Positions 1 to 8,718 of a stretch of DNA of 49,014 nucleotides are shown here, piece by piece; the first letter of the stretch is position 1; every line of letters begins with the position of its first letter. Both the position numbers and the translations under genes were made by a program. The stretch covers positions 1 through 49,014 of the forward strand of contig JAPKAD010000015.1 of NCBI GenBank assembly GCA_028825445.1. The letters are read 5' to 3'. The stretch comes from Octadecabacter sp. (GTDB lineage: Bacteria > Pseudomonadota > Alphaproteobacteria > Rhodobacterales > Rhodobacteraceae). The notes under the pieces are model-generated. The model was not told where the DNA came from. It saw only the letters and a program-made list of their open reading frames with translations, and ran no database searches.

Positions 1-137
1 AAATTAACTATAAATAAATGTGTCTGAATAAGACATAATTATTTAGTGAACATAAAATATAAAATAAATATAGAACCTAATACTAACTTAAATTTAAATT
101 ATATAAGTAAAATTATTTATGTGTTTTAAAGCCAAAT

Positions 138-1205
138 TTACCAAAGCCTAGAATGAGTTATTCTAGCAACTAGAGCGTTAATACTGCGCTCACCAGATTT
201 ATGTTGAGCGCTTCGTGCCTGTAAAGAAACAGTAACTTGTGCCTTATTAGTTTTCGCTGCAACTTCTTTAATAGTATAACCATACGCGAGAAGACAAATG
301 ACTTCAGATTCCTTAGTAGAAAAAATTGGGAACTGTATTTGAATACTTTTAGCAGTAATATCACCCCATAATTTTACTAATTTTCCTGTTAAAAAACTAG
401 GCCCACCAGTATAAAAATATTGTCTTTTCAAAATTAATTGTAACGGTTCACTATTCTCAAGCTCGACACTACAAGAGTATTGTCCAACTACGTCAAGATA
501 ATAAATAATATCTTTCATGTCTAACAATAAATCTTTAATATGATTTTTATTTTTTAACTCTGGAAAATTCTGAGATTCATCAATTATAATAATTTTTCCA
601 GAATTAGGGGCGCAGATTACAAGTGCACATGTCTTTTTTTCAGGTGAAATAGGTTCAAGAAATGTTGAAAATATATCAACTACTCCTGAAATAGCTAAAT
701 CACGCATGGCCATCAACCCACGAGCTTCAGCTGAAATTTCTAAACTAGACGCTGATTTTACAGTAACCGGTGTAAAATTAAAAACCTTAGTACCACTCTC
801 AAGGTCAGTATAATGAGTTACATCAATTATTTTGCCTAAAGACGAAATATGGAAATCTCTAAAGTATTGATTTATTTTGAATTTATTCATAAGAACTTCA
901 AGAGCATCTTGGCCGCTAAATGACTCAGACAATGCAAACCAGCCAGCTTCTTTTCGAGCGTTGACTATGCTTTTTAAGGAAACAGGAAGAGTTAAAGGTT
1001 TAACGCCATAAATGTTAAAATACGATTGAGAAATGCTTATAACATTTAATTCTCTATCAGTAATTATAGATGCAATAGAACCTTCGATTTCGTGTTTGTC
1101 TAAGGGCTTTCCAACAATACTTTCGTTAACAGATTTATCTAAATTGGAATGTTGAGTTTGATTATTTAAACTTTGTTTTTTATTCTTATTTATATTTTTA
1201 AGCAT
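138..1205 (-). CDS. LuxR-family transcriptional regulator with PAS-like N-terminus
   Basis: The protein is 355 aa. The last 64 residues (about 292-355) read as a LuxR/GerE helix-turn-helix: a start like FSTKESEVICLLAYGYT, then IKEVAAKTNKAQVTV, with the conserved E, G, KE-A and TV positions. Residues about 45-110 contain a stretch resembling a PAS fold (SIASIITDRELNVISIS). The middle has no domain I recognise and no phosphoacceptor receiver domain. It is therefore probably a one-component regulator that binds a small molecule or responds to an internal cue. No luxI-type synthase is nearby. The gene is much more AT-rich than the genes after 5 kb and sits alone in a gene-poor block, which suggests horizontal origin or relaxed selection. 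The ribosome binding site is weak (GGGA upstream of the ATG at 1205). The LuxR-type HTH call is firm; the ligand and targets are unknown. Confidence 0.8.
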   Translation of the reverse strand: MLKNINKNKKQSLNNQTQHSNLDKSVNESIVGKPLDKHEIEGSIASIITDRELNVISISQSYFNIYGVKPLTLPVSLKSIVNARKEAGWFALSESFSGQDALEVLMNKFKINQYFRDFHISSLGKIIDVTHYTDLESGTKVFNFTPVTVKSASSLEISAEARGLMAMRDLAISGVVDIFSTFLEPISPEKKTCALVICAPNSGKIIIIDESQNFPELKNKNHIKDLLLDMKDIIYYLDVVGQYSCSVELENSEPLQLILKRQYFYTGGPSFLTGKLVKLWGDITAKSIQIQFPIFSTKESEVICLLAYGYTIKEVAAKTNKAQVTVSLQARSAQHKSGERSINALVARITHSRLW

Positions 1206-1322
1206 TTTAAAATCCCAGCAAACATTTTCATGATTATTAGTTTCAATTTTGAGAGAAACAACAGCTAAAAGGAAAGTATAAGGGCATATGTAGTAAGCTA
1301 TTTGATTAAATAAGTTCTTAAA

Positions 1323-1365
1323 AACTTAATTTAACAAAAAGATTAAGCTTTTAACTTAATTTAAC
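1323..1365. repeat. Pair of 13-bp direct repeats upstream of the LuxR-type gene
   Basis: AACTTAATTTAAC occurs at 1323-1335 and again, identically, at 1353-1365, 30 bp start to start, about three helical turns. Both copies lie 120-160 bp upstream of the regulator's start codon at 1205 (minus strand). The spacing would suit cooperative binding of a protein on one face of the helix, but the surrounding DNA is so AT-rich that a chance repeat is possible. Confidence 0.35.
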
Positions 1366-1435
1366 TAAAGCAAACTGATTAACTAATAAAATTCATTAAG
1401 AGCCTATTAGTAATATTTAATATTAATTTAAAACT

Positions 1436-2032
1436 TTAACAGTTAAATTTTTTAAACTGATCAAAAGGCTTCATGCGCCGCCAATTCCCACACGACTTTC
1501 CGATAAAAAACCTTTGTAAAAAAATAATTTTATAATTTTTTTTACTAGTTAGCAACGTAAAGGTATCAATCAAAACTGTAGCAGTTTCACACTTGCCTAC
1601 ATTTGTAGTAAAGATGAACATAATTACTATTAAAAGGGTATACCCCAGAACTGACACGTAAAAAACATGATAAGCACCTATTAAATTAGTACCACCCACA
1701 ACAGTAGCTGTGTTAGCACATCTATTTATAGCAAATACATCAGCTGAAATAAAATATTTATAATCAATTAAAGTGTACCCTGAGATTAAAAAACCTGAAG
1801 CACCATTTGCAAAAAATATTTTTATCCTTAATAATTCCAACTCCTCAAAATTGGTAATATTAAAATTTTTATAAGTTACTATTTCAAACCTAACATTTAA
1901 TCTCAAAATGATTGAGGCAACAGAATAATATTTACGTTTTTCTTTTTTAACTGTAACGTAAGAAAAATTCAAAATTAAATTATATAAATATTTAAAATAT
2001 GTGATTGTAAGAACAGTCACTTTGATCTCCAA
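1436..2032 (-). CDS. Doubtful 198-codon ORF in AT-rich DNA
   Basis: This open frame of 198 codons starts with TTG and has no convincing ribosome binding site. One hydrophobic segment (around AYHVFYVSVLGYTLLIVIMFIF) could be membrane-spanning. The composition is dominated by Ile, Phe, Asn, Lys and Tyr, as expected from translating AT-rich DNA in any frame, and I recognise no family. It is listed because nothing else explains these 600 bases, but it is more likely a chance frame or a dead gene. Confidence 0.15.
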   Translation of the reverse strand: MEIKVTVLTITYFKYLYNLILNFSYVTVKKEKRKYYSVASIILRLNVRFEIVTYKNFNITNFEELELLRIKIFFANGASGFLISGYTLIDYKYFISADVFAINRCANTATVVGGTNLIGAYHVFYVSVLGYTLLIVIMFIFTTNVGKCETATVLIDTFTLLTSKKNYKIIFLQRFFIGKSCGNWRRMKPFDQFKKFNC

Positions 2033-2553
2033 TGTTATATAATTTAAAAAGGACTCTCACAAATCTTCAATATATCTTTTTTTGTATAGTGGATTTAGAT
2101 AATAAAATAAATGTGGTAAGCGGATATAATTTATAACCTATAGGGTATGTTTATTATCACTTATTAAATTAATCTATTTAATAAAAATTATGATTGATAT
2201 TTCAAGATAAACAGATCGTTCGTTATTATTTCCATTTAATTAAATATTATTATAATTTATTTTTAAGAAATTTTTATTATATAAAAAACTATCTGCTGAT
2301 CTCTGATTTACGCTAAGACTATAGTCTTAATAGTTCTATTTTACTTTTTCCTAGGTAATCTTTGTAATATTAATAGTTGGCTTTACACCACTTCAATTTA
2401 TTTGGTGTGATTTCAGTTTAACAAATTTTAAATTATAAAAATTTTTTTCCTGTGCTACTAAATTCAATTTTATTATTCAGACAGGCTTGTGTATATATGA
2501 CCTAATTTGCAATTCTTGGTCATGGAAACGATTATACCCTCGCTCTGCTTCTC

Positions 2554-2605
2554 CGAATGCGAATGCGAATGCGAATGCGAATGCGAATGCGAATGCGAAT
2601 GCGAA
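2554..2605. repeat. Hexanucleotide microsatellite, (CGAATG)8
   Basis: There are eight perfect tandem copies of CGAATG at 2554-2601, followed by a partial CGAA. Frames through it read (Asn-Ala)n or (Glu-Cys)n on the plus strand. A six-base unit changes length without shifting frame, so it would alter spacing or a peptide repeat rather than switch a gene off. The frames crossing it are not convincing genes, so it is probably a neutral slippage tract. Copy number likely varies between strains. Confidence 0.9.
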
Positions 2606-2944
2606 GAGAGTATTCTTCCATTTTATAGCTGCAAGAAAGATAGAGCATTTTTACCTTTCTCTATACTGTCATCAATCAATAGCATTTTTAAACTAGTACG
2701 ATATTTCAAAATCTATTTAAGCGCTTTGACAAAAGCGAAGGAAAGGCAGTTGAGCAACGTTTGTTATGAGCCAAACCTAGAAGGCGCTGACAAACGGTCT
2801 TACATTGCTTCCCATTGAACTTAAGGTAATAGGCCTTGGATAGCCTTTTCAATCCACAGAGAATATCGATCTATTCGAATTCTTCTTGAATGAAAGTTAA
2901 AGTTAAAAATTGTTTAATCTTATGTATCTTAGAACTCACATAAG

Positions 2945-3150
2945 CTTTTTAGAAAGCTTCCCGACAAAGCCATCTTTGCGTTTGGGCAGGCGGCAATAAT
3001 TAAATAGCCATCCACCTTAAGGGTACACAAGAAGACTTTCAAAATTTCACCAGCATGTTGGCTAGAACGACCGAGCGCCTGATTGAAGGCGGCGGCCAAC
3101 AGCAGTTCTCCAGATCAAAGTCTATCATCGCAGGCCACCACTTAAAAATA
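2945..3150 (-). pseudogene. Coding-like fragment, family not recognised
   Basis: Read on the minus strand from about 3150 to 2945, one frame gives a protein-like sequence with a single internal TGA. It includes SGELLLAAAFNQALGRSSQ followed by HAGEILKVFLCTLKVDGYLI and an Ala/Met-rich tail. The amino-acid composition is far more balanced than that of the flanking AT-rich DNA. It has no start codon or complete domain. I read it as the remains of a dead gene whose family I cannot name. Confidence 0.3.
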
Positions 3151-4295
3151 ATTTTTTTGAGTGTTTGCTAAAATCAATATCGGTCCACGGGCATTTTAAC
3201 AAAACTTAGTGGAGCGCTTCAAATCAGCGACCAGCAGATTAGAGACCAGACTGAGCTTAAAGACCACTTTACCGACCAATTCCACATAAGTGGAGTTATC
3301 TAGATCGGTTCCTTGTCGGCCCTATAACTGTACTTGCCAGTGTAGCTGCAAGTAAATCGACTTCCGCACAACTCCCATAGCAATTGGGGTAGCAAGACAG
3401 CGCACTCATATTGTGACTAATTACGATCGAATGTCTGTAAACTACGAATAAATCTTAATAACGCCGCTTTCTTAATTGATATTTAAATTATCAAACCACA
3501 TTACAAGAGATGTGAGTTGTACAAATAATTGTTATTTTTCAATTTATATATCTTATATTTTTTAGATATAAACTAATATTGTCTTATTTAAATATATTTT
3601 ACTTTAACTACCATGTCGATAGGCAGCACTCTTTTTAAATTGTAAACGTGAATTTTTAACCATTATTGGTCATTTAAACTCACGCTGTAAAAACTGGAAC
3701 ATCTCTAATTTCAATTTTCACGTTCTACTTTACAATAAGATTTTTGAAAATTGAGTTTAAAACATGGGGGAATATGAACTAAGCAGACCAAAATACAAAA
3801 AATTGACAAAGCGCTTGCGGTCTTTGAACGTAAATACTCTGAATTGCGGTAAATCTAAGATAAAGGTCTCAAATGACACTTTGCAATAGTCCCAAGGTCG
3901 TCGTCCATATCATTTTCTACACAGTTTCTTAGCACTTATGGAGGTGGAATAATGCCCTTATATTACGGTGAACATCGATGAACTGTCTGTGATATGGAAA
4001 AAATATTAATGGTCCATCTTCCACAGCTATTAAATTAAATACAAGCTATAAAATAAAAAGATGTAATATATATTATGCAATATATTTATCGTTAATTACT
4101 CATATATTGCCTAATTAAGTTCATAAATCAATATTTTTCTTAGTTTCAATAATTATAAATACTACAACGATAGAGGTAATATCTTGATGCTATCATCATA
4201 TTTGTAAACTCATCTCGGATAGCAAGCCACCAAACGTTGACACCCATGCTGCACAAAGTTGGAGCCACTCAAAAAGAACAGCTTAACGGCTTAGC

Positions 4296-4313
4296 TTGAC
4301 GTTGACGTTGACG
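4296..4313. repeat. Short hexamer tandem repeat, (TTGACG)3
   Basis: Three perfect copies of TTGACG lie in tandem in the gene-poor tract. The unit length is the same as in the 2554-2605 microsatellite but the sequence is unrelated. No gene crosses it. Confidence 0.7.
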
Positions 4314-4995
4314 TATCAAGGGCGTGGCAGTCTTTATTTGATATGATTAATCAACGACACTTGAATGAGGGCGAGTTTCTTCAGACTTCGAAATTATCCG
4401 AAGCTCAGCACTGATTAGTGCACGCCTCGAAACGTCTAGTGTGAATTCTCTTTCTAGTCGTCGAAACAGTTATTGGCTTCCTGTCAATCGGCGTTGCCAA
4501 TGATCTTCATTATAGCGCATAAAAAACGCAGCTTTTGAGTTTCGACCCCTAAACTTTACAGTAGAGTTTCACGATTTTCGTGAAAAACTTAATGCTGCTT
4601 TACGATTATTACGCTTTGTCATATGCCATCAGTTCACCCTGCTGTTAATATTTATACCCCCCCCGACGCGATGCCACCACTACTCCAAGTGTGCACTTTT
4701 CCGCAGATTTTAGATGCAATCATCTGGCCAAAACTATTTCACCTAAAGGACAATTTCGTGACTAATGTCGGTTCCACACTGTCGCAGCGGGTTCTCAATA
4801 TTTCAAATTAAAGCCGAAAACGTACGTACACCATCATGATCAGAAAACTGTTACCAAGAAACTTCTTGGGCTAGCGCACAGAAGTAAGTCTATCAATCCA
4901 CCAAAATTAGACCGACGCACTACCCACATCAAGTTAGTTTCTTCTAACAGTACCTTTTCGGTTGGTATTGCTCATTAAGCTATCCATATAGAGCT

Positions 4996-5880
4996 ATGCT
5001 TTTAAAATATTTAAAATCAGTTTTACATCACATCAGGTATTTTCCTCTATGGTCTGCGTTAACTGTTCTTCAATGGCGCGCCTTTGATTTGCGTTCGCGG
5101 GGACTTGGAACGACATTTGGAATAATTATGCGTTGGTTTCCACCAGCAAGACGTCGGTTTGACCGTGAAGCCAAAAAAGTTTTTCCCAATATGAAGCGTA
5201 GTGCACGCACTAAGCTTGGTCAAAATATGGGCAGACATATGGGCAGAACACTTTTTGAAATCTATCATGATGCAGAATTTCAAACCCAACACCACAAATT
5301 CAACGCTTCTGGATCCGGTCTAGTTGCCTTGAAAGAAGCCCATGCGGTCGGTAAGGGCGCAATTATAGTTTCTGGCCATTTTGGGCAATGGGAAGCTGTT
5401 CGCGCAGCCATCAAAATGCAGGGGCTTGAAAGTGGAGCAGTGTATCGCCCAAACAAAAACCACCATTATGAACGTCGCATTCTTGCCGGGATTGAAGCAG
5501 GGGGAAAACCAATTTTGGCAACTGGCCGCGTGGGAACCACAGCCCTTGTGCGCCATCTAAGGGGTGGCGGTATTATTTCGATATTATTAGATGAAAAGTA
5601 TTCAGAAGGAATGCGCATACCTTTCCTTGGTTATGATGCTCTAACGTCTCTCTCTGCGGCACAGCTTGCACTTAAATACGGCCTACCCATGATACCCGCT
5701 TATGGTATTCGCTCTGCAGACGGGAATACTTTCGACGTGAATTTTGAGGCCCCAATCCCACACACAGACAGCATTACAATGACACATGCTTTCAATGACA
5801 GCCTGTCTGCGCGGATCATGGCTGACCCTGAACAGTGGTACTGGATGCTGAAACGTTGGGACGGTGTAGCACCTTCCTAA
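4996..5880 (+). CDS. LpxL/HtrB-family lipid A acyltransferase (lysophospholipid acyltransferase fold)
   Basis: This 294-aa protein is of the usual length for the LpxL/LpxM (HtrB/MsbB) family, which transfers an acyl chain to lipid A precursors at the inner membrane. The family's catalytic H-x4-E/D signature is present as HFGQWE at residues 128-133. The following substrate-site segments are typical: VYRPNKNHHYE, then a glycine-rich GGGIISILLDEKY region, then PFLGYDAL. An Arg/Lys-rich N-terminal part (residues 45-75) is common in this family. It stands alone, with an eroded tract upstream and no Kdo transferase or lpxK next to it. The acyltransferase family is clear; whether the substrate is lipid A, rather than for example an ornithine lipid, is inferred. 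Confidence 0.85.
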   Translation: MLLKYLKSVLHHIRYFPLWSALTVLQWRAFDLRSRGLGTTFGIIMRWFPPARRRFDREAKKVFPNMKRSARTKLGQNMGRHMGRTLFEIYHDAEFQTQHHKFNASGSGLVALKEAHAVGKGAIIVSGHFGQWEAVRAAIKMQGLESGAVYRPNKNHHYERRILAGIEAGGKPILATGRVGTTALVRHLRGGGIISILLDEKYSEGMRIPFLGYDALTSLSAAQLALKYGLPMIPAYGIRSADGNTFDVNFEAPIPHTDSITMTHAFNDSLSARIMADPEQWYWMLKRWDGVAPS

Positions 5881-6439
5881 AGAGTGCGTAAAATCAGAAT
5901 TTAATGCTATAGTAGCTCGCGCTCCCACTAAAAACTGCATGACAAAGCTAAGTTAAATCGTGGTTATGAAAATTTCGGTCAAAAAAACAGCCTATGGGTT
6001 AGTCTTTGATACTTTAATTAATAACACCTCTACACACGCAGCACTGTATAATAACATGTTTGTGCAGAAGCCCGCTTACTGGCAAGATAGCTTAAAGTTT
6101 GAGGTGCTAAAAATGTAACATTATTAGCATACCCGAAATACTACCAATAAAGGTTACATTTAAATAAAATTTACTTTTATATTTTTAGCATAAGCTAATG
6201 AAAATACACGTTTAACTCTGCCGTAACATCTCCAATAGACAGCAACTTTTTTTCAAGACGCGCTTGAGTGCTCAGCTACGCATAAAACACACCAAACACC
6301 CTACTAATCAAAATTGAACGCTTTGAAGGTACTCGCGAAACAGGTGATGTTTAGCTTAGTTTCGAACGTAGCTGGGGCTAGAATTTTATAGTTCCAAAAT
6401 TAGTTTTGATATTGTTATACTATTGTTTTTTTGAATTGG
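5881..6439. other. Non-coding tract between acyltransferase and IS1380 fossil
   Basis: All six frames are interrupted by stops and no known motif, RNA or promoter stands out. It may include the outer part of the degraded IS1380 element that follows, but I cannot locate its terminal inverted repeat. Confidence 0.5.
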
Positions 6440-7480
6440 TTAAAGTTTTAACCTTCACGACATTATGGATAAATTCTGCGAGATATTCGCACTCGCCATA
6501 ATCCACTTCATTCACTGATTAGCCTTTAGCGACGATCAGTGATTAGGGCGTTGGCAAGCTAGTTTTATGACGTAGTCCCTCATCGATAAGCCAGATGGAA
6601 ACCTTTGAGGCCAAGGTGCTAGCAGCAAGTGATGAAAGTACTTTACTGGTTGATATATCAGGACAATAGATCGACCGCTTCAAGAGCTTAAAGCACAAAA
6701 TAGACCATACCAGACCACGATAGTTTCGTAAGTCCAGCATAAAGTTCTCAAGAGGACCCCACTTGGAATGATCCTTTAGGCTGCATGAGTTATCATCCCC
6801 AATTTACCTTCAACCAATACGATCATTTGGGGTTTTGCGTTCAGGAAATCTACTTAGTGCGGATGATTAGCAAAAAAATCTGAAGCCAGTCATCACACGA
6901 TATACGGATCGTCACCTAATGTGGTTTTTTTCAGCCTGGTTCAGCCTTAGCGATCCTGTAGCTAAACAGAATTTCTAGAAGCGCGGAATTTCTCAACACC
7001 ATCTGGCTTATCCCTAATTGTGTTCTAAAAGTTAGGATCACACATTTTTTTCAACCACCAGAGCGCGTCATCAACCAAAATGCGTAAAATAATTCTCATG
7101 TAGTTTTGAATATCAAGAGTCGCCATTGGAAAACCTAACAACTAAATCACTTCGGATCATCTGATTTTACAATTAACGTAATGGGGCAAAACCGCTTATT
7201 AAAAAAAGCAAACACGAAACCAAACAGGCGCTATTATTAAACGGGTCAAACGCAAATTAAAGTTCAACTTCATCTTGATGAATTGGCCTATGATCTTAGT
7301 ATATTCTAGCAAGGTACTGATCTGCTTAAGGAGATGGCTAGCTGGTCGCTAAGAAGCTTGCAAACTCCCCTAATCAATATTGACGGTCAACTTGTTAGAC
7401 ACCCTCGCACCATTATTTTCCAACCTACTGAGTTTGCCACCATCGATGACCTATTCCGTTACATCCTGATTGACCCTTGG
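6440..7480 (+). pseudogene. Degenerate IS1380-family transposase (fossil insertion sequence)
   Basis: Frameshifted plus-strand fragments line up in order along an IS1380-family transposase. Near 6460-6500 there is an IFALAI segment (family form IFAIACGYED). At 6585-6660 there is SISQMETFEAKVLAASDEST, then LVDISGQ. Near 6790 there is YHPQFTFNQYDHL (family form CYHPLFVFNQFGDLE). Near 6836 there is LRSGNLLSADD (family form LRPGNVHSADGW), then LKPVITRYTDRH. At 7255-7305 there is IKVQLHLDELAYDLSIF (family form VRLQLHALAYNLATFL). At 7334-7474 the C-terminal block WSLRSLQTPLINIDGQLVRH matches the family's WSLTSLQ...K(I)GARVVRHAR region. At least four frameshifts and several stops make it non-functional. 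The family alignment is from memory but the collinearity of six blocks is strong. Confidence 0.85.
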
Positions 7481-7765
7481 GCCATATGCACCAGCAGTTT
7501 TAACATTAAAATATAATCAGTCGAACGCAACTTAACTTGTATGTCCAAGCAGGATCCAATGGGCACTAAACCACACTACCTGCGCGATAGAGAGCTGAAA
7601 TTTTATTCAGAAATAATCATAAATTACCAAAAAGAAAAAATTTACATTTAAAATACTTGATGAAACCCCAAATCATCGGCAAACTAAGTTTTTTAATTAT
7701 AAGTCAAGTTGGAACGTTAGGCACCTAATGCCAAGATTAAACGTAACTGCTTTTGGGAGAATATT

Positions 7766-8224
7766 ATGAAACATCTATTGATCGCAATTGCAGCAACTTT
7801 CAGTATGCTAGGTGCTGCGCAAGCATGTCCAGACTATACTCTTTGGGGCTCAAATAAATATAATTATTCCGGTGATCAATTGTACTCACCACAAAGCTTT
7901 AATATCCGCGCGGGCGGAGAAAATTATCTGCCGAAATGTGGGTTCAATATCAACGAGACTGGTTATTTCACAACAACGCCAGACTTCTCTTTTGAGCTTA
8001 GTAAAATGAATGGCTACAGGCTAGTCATTTCCGTTTTGAGCAATTGTGACGCCGCATTGTTGGTCAATACGGCGAACAGTCAGTGGCTTTATGATGACGA
8101 CAGTAATGGGCAGGCTGACCCGCGACTTGAGCTTTCAAGCTTTGGTAAGGGTGTTCTTGATGTCTGGGTAGGAACTTATAACGGTGAGTATTGCGATGCC
8201 ACTTTGACGCTTGAGACATTCTAG
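7766..8224 (+). CDS. Small exported protein with PPC-like beta-sandwich region
   Basis: This 152-aa protein has a clear Sec signal peptide (MKHLLIAIAATFSMLGAAQA, cleaved before Cys21). The mature part is rich in Tyr, Gly, Asn and Asp and has five cysteines, which suggests periplasmic disulfides. The second half (LSNCDAALLVNTANSQWLYD followed by DDSNGQADPRLELSSFGKG and LDVWVGTY) resembles bacterial pre-peptidase C-terminal (PPC) domains, which are secreted beta-sandwiches with no catalytic residues. The start is supported by GGGAGA just upstream. It converges on the NDUFS4-like gene with an 18-bp gap. Export is well supported; the domain name is a resemblance and the function is unknown. Confidence 0.75.
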   Translation: MKHLLIAIAATFSMLGAAQACPDYTLWGSNKYNYSGDQLYSPQSFNIRAGGENYLPKCGFNINETGYFTTTPDFSFELSKMNGYRLVISVLSNCDAALLVNTANSQWLYDDDSNGQADPRLELSSFGKGVLDVWVGTYNGEYCDATLTLETF

Positions 8225-8242
8225 AGTGCAAATTAGCAGTCT

Positions 8243-8554
8243 CTAATGAGTCCAAGCACCACGGCGATTTGTTGCAAAATTCTCAGCATAGCCACCAGCG
8301 CGAATATTGGCGCGACGCCTTGTTGGTTCTTGAACTGAGACTTCGATCCTGTTTGTGGCAGCATAGTCTAACGCTGCTTCTTTAGTCTCAAATGTCATCT
8401 TGACTTGAGTTTGAGTGTCAGATGAAGACGTCCAGCCCATTAAAGGATCTACTTCGCGAGCAGATGTCTGTGCAAATTCTAACATCCAACATTTCGTCTT
8501 CGCAGTGCCCGACGACATTGCAGTTCGAGCTGGCTGATAAATACGTGCGCGCAT
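8243..8554 (-). CDS. NADH dehydrogenase (complex I) accessory subunit, NDUFS4 homologue
   Basis: This 103-aa protein matches the ETC complex I subunit conserved region family. The diagnostic segments are RIYQPARTAMSSGTAKTKCW at the N-terminus, then DPLMGWTSSSDTQTQVKMTF, then FETKEAALDYAATNRIEVSV. In mitochondria NDUFS4 is an 18-kDa accessory subunit that stabilises the NADH-oxidising module. Alphaproteobacteria carry a shorter version encoded away from the nuo operon, as here. It has no signal peptide and acts at the cytoplasmic face of the inner membrane. It is divergent from uvrB, and the 164-bp gap between them holds the promoters of both. Confidence 0.9.
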   Translation of the reverse strand: MRARIYQPARTAMSSGTAKTKCWMLEFAQTSAREVDPLMGWTSSSDTQTQVKMTFETKEAALDYAATNRIEVSVQEPTRRRANIRAGGYAENFATNRRGAWTH

Positions 8555-8718
8555 GATTCACTCCAATTTGTTGACAGTTTATCGAGGATTTCAATGCGCC
8601 GCGCAAGGGTTGCATGCCCTAGGAAACTTCTAATTACACACACCTGTCAACAGCAGCTGCGTTAACCCCCTTGAACAACTCCTCATCAGTGTCACATTAA
8701 CAATCAACAGGAGTGCCA

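Larger units (their letters stand above)
2033..4995. other. Gene-poor AT-rich tract with eroded fragments
   Basis: About 3 kb has no supportable intact gene. It contains the hexanucleotide repeats at 2554-2605 and 4296-4313 and a coding-like minus-strand fragment at about 2945-3150. Short open frames at 2487-2818 and 4623-4811 have no ribosome binding site or recognisable motifs and are treated as chance. The tract alternates between very AT-rich DNA (2033-2480, 3470-3780, 4020-4190) and patches of more average composition (2700-3450, 4200-4990). The patches look like debris of former genes. Confidence 0.6.

Noticed and set aside
2554-2605. Repeat considered as a CRISPR array
   Set aside because: The unit is six bases in perfect tandem with no spacers, and no cas genes are present.
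2487-2818. Two plus-strand frames crossing the hexamer repeat, giving Asn-Ala or Glu-Cys runs
   Set aside because: Both are opened only by the repeat, have no ribosome site or recognisable domain, and contradict each other in frame.
4623-4811. 62-codon plus-strand frame before the acyltransferase
   Set aside because: No ribosome site, no motif, flanked by stops in eroded DNA.
6543-6740. Minus-strand 65-codon frame
   Set aside because: It is antisense to the IS1380 fossil, whose plus-strand blocks match a known transposase family.
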